From: Gemmatimonadaceae bacterium
GTDB taxonomy: Bacteria > Gemmatimonadota > Gemmatimonadetes > Gemmatimonadales > Gemmatimonadaceae
NCBI GenBank assembly: GCA_030647905.1
Contig: JAUSJA010000026.1
Location: 1-64,000, forward strand
Reading direction: 5' to 3'
Length of the DNA stretch: 64,000 nucleotides
Translations under genes and position numbers: made by a program
Part shown: positions 17,817 through 28,684 of the stretch, one piece after another
Layout of the letters: each line of letters begins with the position of its first letter
Position numbering within the stretch: the first letter of the stretch is position 1
Notes under the pieces: model-generated
What the model saw: the letters and a program-made list of their open reading frames with translations, nothing else
Databases searched by the model: none
Told to the model about the DNA's origin: nothing

Positions 17817-19112
17817 ATGACCACACGGCGCAGTTTCGTATCGGGCATGGCGGCCGCGGGCCTCGGCAGCACGGCGATGTTCCGCGAGAGCGCCATCGGC
17901 TCGCTATTTCGCGCGAACGTGATCGCCGGGAATCGCCCGCCGGAGTCGGTGGCGGACGACGAATCGTACTGGAGCGAGATCCAGCGCGCGTTCGACGTGG
18001 ATCGCACGATGATCAACCTCAACAACGGCGGCATCAGCCCGACGCCGAGTCACGTGCTCGAGGCGATGATCCGCGATCTCAGGTTCACGAACGAGCTGCC
18101 AGTCGAGCACATGTGGCGCGTGCTCGAGCCGCGCATCGAGAGCGTGCGGCGGGATCTCGCCCGCGAATTCGGCTGCGATCCGGAGGAGATGGCGATCACG
18201 CGGAATGCGTCCGAGGCGAACGAGATCATGATCATGGGTTTCGATCTCAGGCGCGGCGACGAGGTCGTGGTATCCAACCAGAACTACGGACGCATGCTGA
18301 CGGCGTGGGACCAGCGCGTCAGGCGAGACGGCATCGTTCTGAAGCAGGTGTCGTTCAAAGTCCCGCCACCGTCGCAGCAGTACATCTTCGAGCAGTTCAA
18401 GGCGGCAGTTACGCCGAACACGCGCGTGATCGAGCTTCCCCATATCACCAATCTCACGGGGCAGATAATGCCCATCCGCGAGCTGGTGGATTTCGCGAGA
18501 CCGCGCGGCATCGAGGTGCTCGTGGATGGCGCGCACGCATTCGCGCACTTCCCGTTCAAGCGCGACGACCTCGGCGCGGACTTCTACGGAACCAGTCTGC
18601 ACAAGTGGCTGCTGGCCCCCATAGGAACCGGATTCCTTTACGTGAGGAAAGAAAAGCAGCGCAAGGTGTGGCCGCTGATGGCGGCGGCCTCGAGCCAGGA
18701 CAACGACATCCGGAAGTACGAGGAGATAGGAACGCATCCCGCCGCGAACCACAACGCAATCTCCGCCGCGCTGGCATTTCATCGCGGGATCGGCAGCGAT
18801 CGCAAGATCGCGCGCCTGCGCTATCTGCGCGACAGATGGGCGAAGCGGTTGATCGCGGAGAGCCCGAGGGTGAAGGTTCTCACACCGCTCGACAGCGCGT
18901 ATTCGGGTGCGATCGCACTCGTGAGCGTCGAGGGCCTCGAGTTCGGCAAGCTCGGAAGCTGGCTGATGTCGAACCACCGGATCGTGAACACGCCGATCCT
19001 GCACCCGGAGTTCAATGGGCTGCGCATCACGCCCAATGTCTACACGACCGTGGACGAGATAGATACGTTCGCGGACAAGATGACCGACGCCATCAGGAAG
19101 GGCATCAGTTAA
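17817..19112 (+). CDS. Class-V PLP aminotransferase with Tat-like leader
   Basis: This 431-residue protein resembles the isopenicillin-N-epimerase / cysteine-desulfurase-like branch of class V. The PLP lysine is residue 263 in GTSLHKWLLAPIGTGFLYV, and the cofactor Asp lies in VLVDGAHAFAHFPF. The N terminus MTTRRSFVSGMAAAGLGS has the twin-arginine motif and a moderately hydrophobic stretch, suggesting export with its cofactor already bound. It is the last gene of the dinB-DUF885 operon and is followed by a strong terminator. The substrate is unknown. Confidence 0.85.
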   Translation: MTTRRSFVSGMAAAGLGSTAMFRESAIGSLFRANVIAGNRPPESVADDESYWSEIQRAFDVDRTMINLNNGGISPTPSHVLEAMIRDLRFTNELPVEHMWRVLEPRIESVRRDLAREFGCDPEEMAITRNASEANEIMIMGFDLRRGDEVVVSNQNYGRMLTAWDQRVRRDGIVLKQVSFKVPPPSQQYIFEQFKAAVTPNTRVIELPHITNLTGQIMPIRELVDFARPRGIEVLVDGAHAFAHFPFKRDDLGADFYGTSLHKWLLAPIGTGFLYVRKEKQRKVWPLMAAASSQDNDIRKYEEIGTHPAANHNAISAALAFHRGIGSDRKIARLRYLRDRWAKRLIAESPRVKVLTPLDSAYSGAIALVSVEGLEFGKLGSWLMSNHRIVNTPILHPEFNGLRITPNVYTTVDEIDTFADKMTDAIRKGIS

Positions 19113-19166
19113 CGAAGGGAGTTTCGCGTTGTGGTGGAATTCCGGACTTGTGGGTCCTGATACAGA

Positions 19167-19199
19167 AGAGGCGGGCCGTTTCGGCCCGCCTCTCTTCGT
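19167..19199. terminator. Strong hairpin terminator
   Basis: AGAGGCGGGCC (19167-19177) pairs perfectly with GGCCCGCCTCT (19183-19193), with an additional G-C pair closing a TTT loop. T-rich sequence follows on the plus strand. It separates the convergent aminotransferase gene and the small minus-strand gene and may serve both. Confidence 0.85.
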
Positions 19200-19202
19200 T
19201 CC

Positions 19203-19388
19203 TTAGTCCTTCTGGGTCTTGCTGCCTTTCGGCCGGCCACCCTTTCGCGCCGCCTTGCCATCCTCGATCATCTGATCGAACGCGGCCTTCGCATCCACCA
19301 TCAGCGCGGTGTGCGAAGCGCGACGTTCCTTCTCCGACCGCTTCTTCTCGAGCTGATAGATGGCCTGCGGAGTCTTTGTCTTTGGCAT
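19203..19388 (-). CDS. Small basic hypothetical protein
   Basis: The product has 61 residues and is rich in Lys, Arg and Ala. It begins MPKTKTPQAIYQLEKKR and ends with KGGRPKGSKTQKD, a stretch resembling an AT-hook-like GRPKG motif. AGGA lies about 12 nt upstream of the ATG. It could be a nucleic-acid-binding small protein. I do not recognise a family. Confidence 0.55.
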   Translation of the reverse strand: MPKTKTPQAIYQLEKKRSEKERRASHTALMVDAKAAFDQMIEDGKAARKGGRPKGSKTQKD

Positions 19389-19522
19389 CTAGACTTCACA
19401 TCCTTTTATCACGAGTCGCATACTGTGAGCGCCCCGCCGGCAGTCGCCGCGCGGAGCGCTTTCTTATGTCTGAATATAACCGGATTCCGGGCCTTTTTGC
19501 AGTCCCTACCCCTAATCGGACC

Positions 19523-21127
19523 TCAATCCATTGCCCGCGCGGCATCGCCGGCCGGCTCGGCAGACTCGGTATCGGACGGCATCGGAAACACCTCGCCCAT
19601 CTCATCACCCACGTCGCCCGCTCTGGCGGCGACAGTGTCACGCAACGGGTGCTCCGGAAGCATCCACGCCAGTAGAAACCCGAGCACTCCGATCGCTGTC
19701 GCGACGACGAACACAGTGTTCAGCGCCGATGTGAACCCAGCCGCGTAGACCTGCCTTATCTCGGCGGGAAGCCTCGCAAGCGTCCGTGGATCTATGTTCG
19801 CGCCGATGCGTCCGCCGTGTGCCGGAAGAGTACGCGCGAAGATGTCGTTCAGCCGCGAGGCGAAGATGGCGCCCAGCGCCGCCGTCCCCACCGATCCGCC
19901 GATGAGACGGAAGAGCGTCGCCCCTGAAGTCGCCACTCCCAGATCGCGATAGTCAACCGAGTTCTGCGCGACGAGCACCAGAACCTGCATCAGCATCCCG
20001 AGGCCGAGCCCCAGCGCCATCATCAGGAGAGAAGCGGTGGCAAGCGACGTGTCCGGCCGCATTCGCGACAGCATGAACAGACCCGCCACCATCACGGCCG
20101 TGCCCATGACCGGGAAGACCTTGTACCGACCCGTGCGGCTGATGACCTGTCCCGAGATGATGGACGACACGAGCATCCCGCCCATCATCGGTACCATTCT
20201 GAGCCCGGACGCCGTCGGACTCTCGCCTTTCACCACCTGCAGAAACAACGGCAGGTAGGTCACGGATCCGAACAGAGCGAAGCCGACGATCAGCCCCACC
20301 ACGGTGGATATCACGAACGCTCGGTTCTCGAACAGCCTGAGGGGTAATACGGGCTCGGCGGCCCGCCGCTCAACGAGCAGGAATCCAGCGAGCGACGCAG
20401 CGGTGATTATCGAGAGGCCGACGATGACCGGCGATCCCCACGGATACGCCATGCCGCCGAGGTCGGTCACGATGATGAGTCCGCTCAACCCCGCGGCAAG
20501 CAGCGCGGCCCCGGCGTAGTCAATCGCGTGGCTCACTCTCGTCGTGACCGCCGGCAGAGTTGCCGCGATGACGCCGAGGGCGAGCATCCCAAGCGGGAGA
20601 TTGATGTAGAAGATCCAACGCCACGAGATATGCGTCGTGAAGTATCCGCCGATGAGCGGGCCGGCGATGCTGGCAAGCCCGAAGACCGCGCCGAAGACTC
20701 CCTGGTATCTGCCGCGATCGCGGGGCGGAACGATATCGCCGACCGAGGCCTGTGTCGTGACCATCAACCCACCACCGCCGAGCCCCTGAATTGCGCGGAA
20801 TGCGATGAGCTGCGTCATGCTGCGGCTGAGCCCGCAGAGCGCCGACCCGGCGAGGAAAATCATGATCGCCACCTGAACGATCCGCTTGCGCCCGTAGAGA
20901 TCACCGAGCTTGCCATAAAGCGGAGTGACGACGGTCTGGGCCAGCAGGTACGCCGTCACGACCCATGACAGGTGACTGAGCCCGCCCATTTCGCCGACGA
21001 TCGTCGGCAGTGCCGTGGCGACGATGGTAGAATCGAGCGCCGCCAGCAGCAGGACGAGCAACAGCCCGCCGATGACGACGCGAATCTGCTGTGGCGAGAG
21101 TGGCAGCGGAACGGTTCCGGAGGTCAT
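19523..21127 (-). CDS. MFS drug exporter, DHA2 (EmrB/QacA-like) family
   Basis: This 534-residue membrane protein has about 14 hydrophobic segments. [18 protein letters not shown] is motif D1 of the DHA2 family, and [11 protein letters not shown] is the MFS loop 2-3 motif [26 protein letters not shown] matches motif C, which is diagnostic of antiporters. It likely exports toxic compounds in exchange for protons. It lies 62 nt downstream of another MFS gene on the same strand, so they may be co-transcribed. Confidence 0.9.
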   Translation of the reverse strand: MTSGTVPLPLSPQQIRVVIGGLLLVLLLAALDSTIVATALPTIVGEMGGLSHLSWVVTAYLLAQTVVTPLYGKLGDLYGRKRIVQVAIMIFLAGSALCGLSRSMTQLIAFRAIQGLGGGGLMVTTQASVGDIVPPRDRGRYQGVFGAVFGLASIAGPLIGGYFTTHISWRWIFYINLPLGMLALGVIAATLPAVTTRVSHAIDYAGAALLAAGLSGLIIVTDLGGMAYPWGSPVIVGLSIITAASLAGFLLVERRAAEPVLPLRLFENRAFVISTVVGLIVGFALFGSVTYLPLFLQVVKGESPTASGLRMVPMMGGMLVSSIISGQVISRTGRYKVFPVMGTAVMVAGLFMLSRMRPDTSLATASLLMMALGLGLGMLMQVLVLVAQNSVDYRDLGVATSGATLFRLIGGSVGTAALGAIFASRLNDIFARTLPAHGGRIGANIDPRTLARLPAEIRQVYAAGFTSALNTVFVVATAIGVLGFLLAWMLPEHPLRDTVAARAGDVGDEMGEVFPMPSDTESAEPAGDAARAMD

Positions 21128-21189
21128 ATCGCTCTAACGCGGTTCATGACGATTTCGTTGACGGATGGTTATCGCAGGGCAAGCCCGAA

Positions 21190-22416
21190 TCATACCCTCC
21201 GCAACTCCGGAAACTTCCAGAACGCCCACGCCGCATAGAAAAGCATGATCACGGCTCCGCTTCCGATCGCCCACTGCACGCTGGTGGCGCGCGCGACAGA
21301 CCCGGCGATGAGCGAGCCGATCGGAGTGAATCCCACGTAGACGAAAACGTAGGCGGCCATCACGCGGCCACGCAATTCATCCGGCACCACGGACTGGAGA
21401 ATGCCGTTCGCCAGCGCGCCGTTGATGAGCATCGTCAGGCCAAGGAAGAGTAGCACGCCCGCTGCGATCGGGCGCACGTTCACGAAGCTGAACAGCAGCA
21501 GCAGCGACGCAAATGAGATTGCCGAAATCATGAACAGCCGCCCTCTGCGCACGCGGGCGCTCAGCGCGGCGAGAGTCAGTGCCCCGAACACCGCCCCGAT
21601 GCCTACGAAAGTCACCAGAAGCCCATATCCGCTGGCATCCGTGTGCAGGACGTCTCGCGCAATCACGGGCATCAGCGTCAGGTACTGGAACCCGAACACC
21701 GAATAGACGGCGATCACCCCCATCAGACCCGTCACTTCCCGCCTCGACCTTATGTAGGCGAGCCCCTCGCGGAACTCCTTGAGCGCCGTCAGCTGACGCT
21801 CCACCGGAATGAACCTGGGCAGCCGAATGGCAAGCAGGCATCCGATCACCGCGATGTAGCTGAGCGCGTTGATCGCGAAGCACCAGGCGAGCCCCGCTCC
21901 GGCGATGACCGCCGCGGCGATGGACGGACCGATGATGCGAGCGAGGTTGAAGCCGCCGGAGTTGAGAGCGACGGCATCCACGATGTCCTCGCGCCCAACA
22001 AGCTCGACGATCAGCGATTGCCGCGCGGGAATCTCCACCGCGCTGATGAGCCCGTTGATCCCCGCCAGCGCAAGGAGCAGCGGGATGTTGATCCGCCCTG
22101 TCCACACCGCCCACCACAACACCACCGCCTCGATCGAGAGCAGCACCTGCGCGATTGTCACGAGCCGGAGCTTGTCACGCCTGTCCACCACCACGCCCGC
22201 GTACAGCGAGAACACCAGAATCGGTAGAGACCCGGCGGCGCTCACGAGCCCGACAATGAACGCGCTGTCCGAGAGCTGCAGCGCCAGCCACCCCTGCCCC
22301 ACCTGCTGCATCCACGTGCCGATCAGCGAAACCGTCTGCCCGATCCAGAAGAGCCGGAAGTTCCGGTGCTCCCGGAGTACCCGGAAAGGGTTCAATGAGC
22401 GTGGCTGGGGTGACAT
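21190..22416 (-). CDS. MFS transporter, MFS_3 (EntS-like) family
   Basis: The 408-residue protein has about 12 hydrophobic segments. Its N terminus (LREHRNFRLFWIGQTVSLIGTWMQQVGQGWLAL, given here in parts: FRLFWIGQTVS, GTWMQQVGQGW) is typical of the MFS_3 group, and VVVDRRDKLRL is the loop 2-3 motif. Members include enterobactin and other metabolite exporters. The substrate is unknown. It is divergent from the VWA gene, with a heptamer-repeat region between. Confidence 0.85.
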   Translation of the reverse strand: MSPQPRSLNPFRVLREHRNFRLFWIGQTVSLIGTWMQQVGQGWLALQLSDSAFIVGLVSAAGSLPILVFSLYAGVVVDRRDKLRLVTIAQVLLSIEAVVLWWAVWTGRINIPLLLALAGINGLISAVEIPARQSLIVELVGREDIVDAVALNSGGFNLARIIGPSIAAAVIAGAGLAWCFAINALSYIAVIGCLLAIRLPRFIPVERQLTALKEFREGLAYIRSRREVTGLMGVIAVYSVFGFQYLTLMPVIARDVLHTDASGYGLLVTFVGIGAVFGALTLAALSARVRRGRLFMISAISFASLLLLFSFVNVRPIAAGVLLFLGLTMLINGALANGILQSVVPDELRGRVMAAYVFVYVGFTPIGSLIAGSVARATSVQWAIGSGAVIMLFYAAWAFWKFPELRRV

Positions 22417-22440
22417 CGTGTCAGAAAATAAACAGGATCC

Positions 22441-22606
22441 GTTACCCGCTGCCCGTTGCCCGCTGCCGGTTACCAGCTACCCGCTACCCGTGACCCGTGA
22501 CCCGTGACCCGTGACCCGTCACCTGTTACCTGTTCACCGAAGTTGTCAGCAACGGGCAACGGGCAACGGGCAGCGGGCAGCGGGTAGCGGGCAACGGGCA
22601 ACGGGT
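22441..22606. repeat. Inverted pair of heptamer arrays
   Basis: About 14 heptamers in the CCCG orientation (22441-22538, variants of ACCCGTG, ACCCGCT and GCCCGTT) are followed by a 12-nt spacer. Eight heptamers in the CGGG orientation (22551-22606, AACGGGC, AGCGGGC, AACGGGT) come next. The two sides can pair to form a long imperfect hairpin. The array fills the divergent gap between the MFS gene and the VWA gene and ends 11 nt before the VWA start codon. Confidence 0.9.
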
Positions 22607-22617
22607 TATTATCCGGG

Positions 22618-23895
22618 ATGCGCTCCCATACATACTCCAGGTTCTCCCCGGAGATGGCAGACGCGGTGGACCTGCAGGCGCTGCTTGGCAAGCTGGCCGA
22701 TTTCCTCCTCCAGTCGGGGTTCGCCGGAGGCCAGCAGCACGACCCGTGGGGCGATTACAACGAGGACGCGGATCGCTCTCTCGAAGCCCTCAAGCAAGCC
22801 ATACTCGACGCGCTGATCGAGAGCGGCCAGTTCACCCCGGAGCTGCTCGAAGCGCTTCGCGGCGACGGCGGCGAAGACGCGGAAGAGAAGCTCGCGAAAC
22901 TCCTCGACGATCTCGTGCAGCGGCTCTCCGCCGAGGGTTACCTGAACGTCGACGCGCCGCCCCAGGTGCCGGCGGGACACCAGTCGGTCACGGGCCCCGG
23001 CGGTCTCGCACACGCCGCATCGAAGAGCGTCCAGTTCAATCTCACCGACAAGGCGATTGACTTCCTCGGATACAAGTCGCTCCGCTCCATCCTCGGCTCC
23101 CTCGGCAAATCGAGCTTCGGCAGCCACGACACTCCCTACCTCGCCACGGGCATCGAAGCCGACGGATCGAGCAAGCCGTACGAGTTCGGCGACGTGCTCA
23201 ACCTCGACGTCAACCAGACGCTGCTCAATTCGCTCGCTCGCACGGGATCCATCGAAGTTCCCCTCGACCTCGACTACAGTGACCTGATGGTTCGACAGTC
23301 GGAGTACCGCTCATCCTGCGCCACGGTGCTGATGCTCGATACCTCGCACTCGATGATCCTCTACGGCGAGGACAGATTCACCCCGGCCAAGAAAGTCGCC
23401 CTCGCGCTCACCCATCTCATTCGTACGCAGTTCCCCGGCGACACTCTCCGCGTAGTCCTCTTCCATGACTCCGCCGAAGAGATTCCGCTCGCGACTCTGC
23501 CACAGGCGCAGGTCGGGCCGTATCACACAAACACCGCGGAAGGGCTCAAGCTCTCGCGCCGGATCCTCATGGGGCAGAAGAAGGACATGCGGCAGATCGT
23601 CATGATCACCGATGGCAAGCCGAGCGCACTGACGTTGCCCAACGGTCTCATCTACAAGAATTCGATGGGGCTCGACCTCGCCGTGGTGACCGAGACGCTG
23701 AAAGAGGTGGCGAACTGCCGCCGGTCGGGGATCATGATCAATACATTCATGCTCGCCCGCGACCGCGCGCTCGTCGAGTTCGTGAAGAAAGTCTCCGAGA
23801 TCAGCCGGGGAAAGGCCTACTTCACCAACACGATGACGCTCGGCCAGTTCATCCTCATGGACTTCCTGCGGAAGAAGACGCGAAAAGTCTCGTAA
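22618..23895 (+). CDS. VWA-domain protein
   Basis: The 425-residue cytoplasmic protein has an acidic helical N-terminal half and a von Willebrand A domain. Its MIDAS motif DTSHS is at residues 241-245, with the later metal residues in MITDGKPSA. It resembles the CoxE/YehP-like VWA proteins that normally work with a MoxR-type AAA ATPase as metal-dependent chaperones. No such ATPase is in the window. The start is directly beside the heptamer array, with no clear ribosome binding site. Confidence 0.8.
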   Translation: MRSHTYSRFSPEMADAVDLQALLGKLADFLLQSGFAGGQQHDPWGDYNEDADRSLEALKQAILDALIESGQFTPELLEALRGDGGEDAEEKLAKLLDDLVQRLSAEGYLNVDAPPQVPAGHQSVTGPGGLAHAASKSVQFNLTDKAIDFLGYKSLRSILGSLGKSSFGSHDTPYLATGIEADGSSKPYEFGDVLNLDVNQTLLNSLARTGSIEVPLDLDYSDLMVRQSEYRSSCATVLMLDTSHSMILYGEDRFTPAKKVALALTHLIRTQFPGDTLRVVLFHDSAEEIPLATLPQAQVGPYHTNTAEGLKLSRRILMGQKKDMRQIVMITDGKPSALTLPNGLIYKNSMGLDLAVVTETLKEVANCRRSGIMINTFMLARDRALVEFVKKVSEISRGKAYFTNTMTLGQFILMDFLRKKTRKVS

Positions 23896-23918
23896 CAACA
23901 GCCACGAACAGGATCACA

Positions 23919-25577
23919 ATGACGCGACTCGGATGGGGTGGCTTCGTATTTCTCGTGCTTGCCGCATGCTCGCCTTTGGTGCGGACGGCGCCGACTCCGG
24001 CAAACGGCTACGACCTGCTCATCACCAACGCGCGCATCGTGGACGGTACCGGCAATCCATGGTATCGAGGCAGCGTGGCCACGCGAGGTGACCGCATCGC
24101 CTACGTCGGTCCGTCGCTGAACGGAATGACGGCCAGGCGCGTCATAGATGCCGGCGGAAAAGTCGTATCACCCGGCTTCATAGACATGCTCGGCCACTCG
24201 GAGAACACCATTCTCCGCGGTCCGCACGCCGTCTCCAAGATCACGCAGGGCATCACCAGCGAGATCACCGGTGAAGTCCACTCGGCGTGGCCCAATCTCA
24301 CTCTTGGCGAAGCGCCCGACCCGCGTCAGCCGTGGCAGTCGCTCGATGGCTACTTCCGCGAGCTCGAGCGACGCGGCACGGCCATCAACCTCGGCACCTA
24401 CGTCGGAACCAGCTCGGTGCGCGAAGCCGTGATGGGAGAGCTCACACGCCATCCGACCGCGGCCGAGATGGCGCAGATGGGCGCGCTCATCGATTCGGCG
24501 ATGCGCGACGGCGCGATGGGACTCGGCACGGGTCTCATCTACCTGCCCAGCACTTTCTTCTCCACCGAAGAGCTCATCGCGCTCACGAAGTACGTGGTTC
24601 CCTGGCGCGGCGGGTATGCGGCGCATATCCGGAGCGAGGGAACAGGGCTTCAGTCCGCCGTTCGCGAGACGATCCGCATAGCGGCGGAGGCCGGAACATG
24701 GGCCGAGATCAGGCACATCAAGTCGCGCTCGGCGGAGCAGATGGCCGACGCGCTGCGGATTGTAGATTCGGCCCGCGCGGCAGGAATAGACGTCACCGCC
24801 GACCAGTACCCATACATCGCCAGCGGCACCGGGCTCTCGGCCATGCTCAACACGTGGGTACAGGAAGGCGGGAACGACTCGATGGTCGTGCGGCTGCACG
24901 ATCCAGCCGTGCGCGCGCGTCTCAGGAAGGAGCTCGCTGAGGACTCGGCGGCGGGAATTCGCACGGCAGAGAAGACGATGGTGAATTCGGTGAGCGTGGA
25001 TTCGCTGAAGAAGTATCAAGGCAAGCGGCTCACCGAGATTGCCCAAATGATGGGCGATGGCCGCGACGCATACGACGCGGCGTTCGACATTCTCATCGCG
25101 GACCGGGGGAGAACGAGCGCGATCTACTTCTCGTTCAACGAGGACGCCCTGCGCATGGCGATGCAGAAGCCATGGGTGTCGGTCGGCCAGGACGCCGGGT
25201 CGGTGAGCCCCGATTCGCTCGGCAAGTGGGGTGAGCGCGGACATCCGCGCGGGTTCGGAACGTTTCCGCGCATTCTCGGACGCTACGTGAGACAGGATTC
25301 GGTCATTACCCTGGAGTTCGCGATCCGGAAGATGACGTCGCTCGCCGCGCAGCGTGTGGGGTTGAACGATCGCGGCCTGCTCAAGCCGGGCATGTACGCC
25401 GATATCACCGTCTTCGATCCGAACACGATCATTGACAATTCGACGTACGAGCAGCCGCAGCAGATTGCGAGCGGCGTGTCTTACGTCATCGTCAATGGCG
25501 TGCCCGTCGTGGACGAAGGGAAAGTGACCAGCGCCCTTCCCGGCCGAGCCCTGAGGGGCCCGGGATACCGGAGATAG
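23919..25577 (+). CDS. D-aminoacylase-family amidohydrolase, lipoprotein
   Basis: The 552-residue protein starts with a lipoprotein signal ending VLAACS. It has the amidohydrolase fold with TNARIVDGTGNPWYRGSVA at the start and RGLLKPGMYADITVFDP near the end, as in N-acyl-D-amino-acid deacylases. The usual metal motif FIDxHxHxD reads FIDMLGHSE here, so the first His and final Asp are replaced. Other conserved parts (QGITSEITGE, HIRSEG, HIKSRS) are kept. It may act on D-amino-acid amides from the cell wall or antibiotics, or be a variant with altered metal use. Confidence 0.8.
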   Translation: MTRLGWGGFVFLVLAACSPLVRTAPTPANGYDLLITNARIVDGTGNPWYRGSVATRGDRIAYVGPSLNGMTARRVIDAGGKVVSPGFIDMLGHSENTILRGPHAVSKITQGITSEITGEVHSAWPNLTLGEAPDPRQPWQSLDGYFRELERRGTAINLGTYVGTSSVREAVMGELTRHPTAAEMAQMGALIDSAMRDGAMGLGTGLIYLPSTFFSTEELIALTKYVVPWRGGYAAHIRSEGTGLQSAVRETIRIAAEAGTWAEIRHIKSRSAEQMADALRIVDSARAAGIDVTADQYPYIASGTGLSAMLNTWVQEGGNDSMVVRLHDPAVRARLRKELAEDSAAGIRTAEKTMVNSVSVDSLKKYQGKRLTEIAQMMGDGRDAYDAAFDILIADRGRTSAIYFSFNEDALRMAMQKPWVSVGQDAGSVSPDSLGKWGERGHPRGFGTFPRILGRYVRQDSVITLEFAIRKMTSLAAQRVGLNDRGLLKPGMYADITVFDPNTIIDNSTYEQPQQIASGVSYVIVNGVPVVDEGKVTSALPGRALRGPGYRR

Positions 25578-25604
25578 GCCGCGGGGAGGTACCCGAAAGG
25601 TTGG

Positions 25605-25644
25605 ACGGTCTCTGGCTCGCCACCTCGCCAGACCGTAGTTTTTT
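25605..25644 (+). terminator. Intrinsic terminator after the amidohydrolase
   Basis: ACGGTCTCTGGC pairs with GCCAGACCGT with a two-base bulge, and AGTTTTTTC follows. Confidence 0.7.
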
Positions 25645-25689
25645 CTCCCCGTACGACGTCGAGGCCAAAGAGTAAATGTTCGAGCAGTT

Positions 25690-26522
<833 letters not shown>

Positions 26523-26624
26523 GACAGCTCCAGCGCGAGCAACATCCACCGTGTCCCGACGCGGGGCAACCGCATATTATTTCGCAAAGGGCAAGCGCGT
26601 TCGATTCTCAATTGAGTCAGGGCG

Positions 26625-27137
26625 ATGGAAATTACATACACTATATCGGAAAGTCGCCTCGGGCGTTTGCTGGTTGCGGCTAGCCCGAAGGGATTGTGCA
26701 TGATCGCGATCGGAAAGTCGGACTCCGAGCTGGAGCGACGGGTTCGATCACACTTTCCCACCGATACGGTAAAGCGCGACGACCGCGCCATGGCAGCCAT
26801 CCGCAAAGCCGTGGAAGCGCGCGTCGCCGGAAGGGACCTCGACGGGAGACTTCCCCTCGATCTCCGCGGCACGCCGTTCCAGCTCTCGGTATGGAAGGAG
26901 ATGCTCCGGATTCCCGCCGGAAGCACGCGTACTTACGGCGATGTGGCGCGCCGGATCGGACGCCCGAAGGCGTTCCGCGCAGTTGCGCAGGCGTGCGGCG
27001 CCAACCCGGTGCCGATCATCGTGCCCTGCCACCGCGTGGTCGCCGCCGGAGGAGCGCTCGGTGGTTACACCGGAGGGATTGATCGGAAAATCGCGTTGCT
27101 GGCGAGCGAGGGCGTGACCGATCCCGCCTGGACGTAA
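26625..27137 (+). CDS. ogt: Methylated-DNA-protein-cysteine methyltransferase
   Basis: The 170-residue protein repairs O6-alkylguanine by transferring the alkyl group to its own Cys. The active site PCHRVV has Cys135, and the DNA-binding helix-turn-helix contains the Arg finger in YGDVARRIGRPKAFRAVAQACG. RGTPFQLSVWKEMLRIPAG is also a family block. The start ATG at 26625 has only a weak GGG upstream. It is convergent with the citrate synthase gene, with a heptamer repeat pair in the gap. Confidence 0.95.
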   Translation: MEITYTISESRLGRLLVAASPKGLCMIAIGKSDSELERRVRSHFPTDTVKRDDRAMAAIRKAVEARVAGRDLDGRLPLDLRGTPFQLSVWKEMLRIPAGSTRTYGDVARRIGRPKAFRAVAQACGANPVPIIVPCHRVVAAGGALGGYTGGIDRKIALLASEGVTDPAWT

Positions 27138-27144
27138 AGGTCAA

Positions 27145-27204
27145 CTGCCCGATTCCCGCTGCCCGATTGCAACGGGTAACGGGTAACGGGCAGCGGGCAA
27201 CGGT
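27145..27204. repeat. Inverted heptamer repeat pair
   Basis: CCCG-oriented units (27145-27169) face CGGG-oriented units (27171-27204: AACGGGT twice, AACGGGC, AGCGGGC and a partial). They lie between the convergent ends of ogt and gltA, where a hairpin could act as a bidirectional terminator. They belong to the same family as the 22.4-kb array. Confidence 0.85.
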
Positions 27205-27207
27205 CTT

Positions 27208-28536
<1,329 letters not shown>

Positions 28537-28664
28537 ACTTTCTCCTGGTGATACTCAAAATTAACCGATTCCGGGGGCGAATCGCATGATGGCCTCCCAC
28601 TCCTCGGGTTGAAGGCCGTGTGATCCGGATACCTTGTCTGGAACCATTGCTCTCAATTCCCGTA

Positions 28665-28680
28665 AATTGACCTGTCAATT
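28665..28680. promoter_or_regulatory. Palindrome in the gltA / S9A divergent gap
   Basis: AATTGAC, two bases, GTCAATT is a perfect inverted repeat that ends 4 nt before the likely S9A start. It may be an operator, but the regulator is unknown. Confidence 0.45.
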
Positions 28681-28684
28681 GAAT

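Noticed and set aside
18113-19675. Plus-strand open frame overlapping the class-V aminotransferase
   Set aside because: It is out of frame with the real gene, has no family features and no ribosome binding site.
22441-22606. Possible CRISPR array
   Set aside because: Units are 7 bp, contiguous and without spacers, and the two halves are inverted; no cas genes are present.
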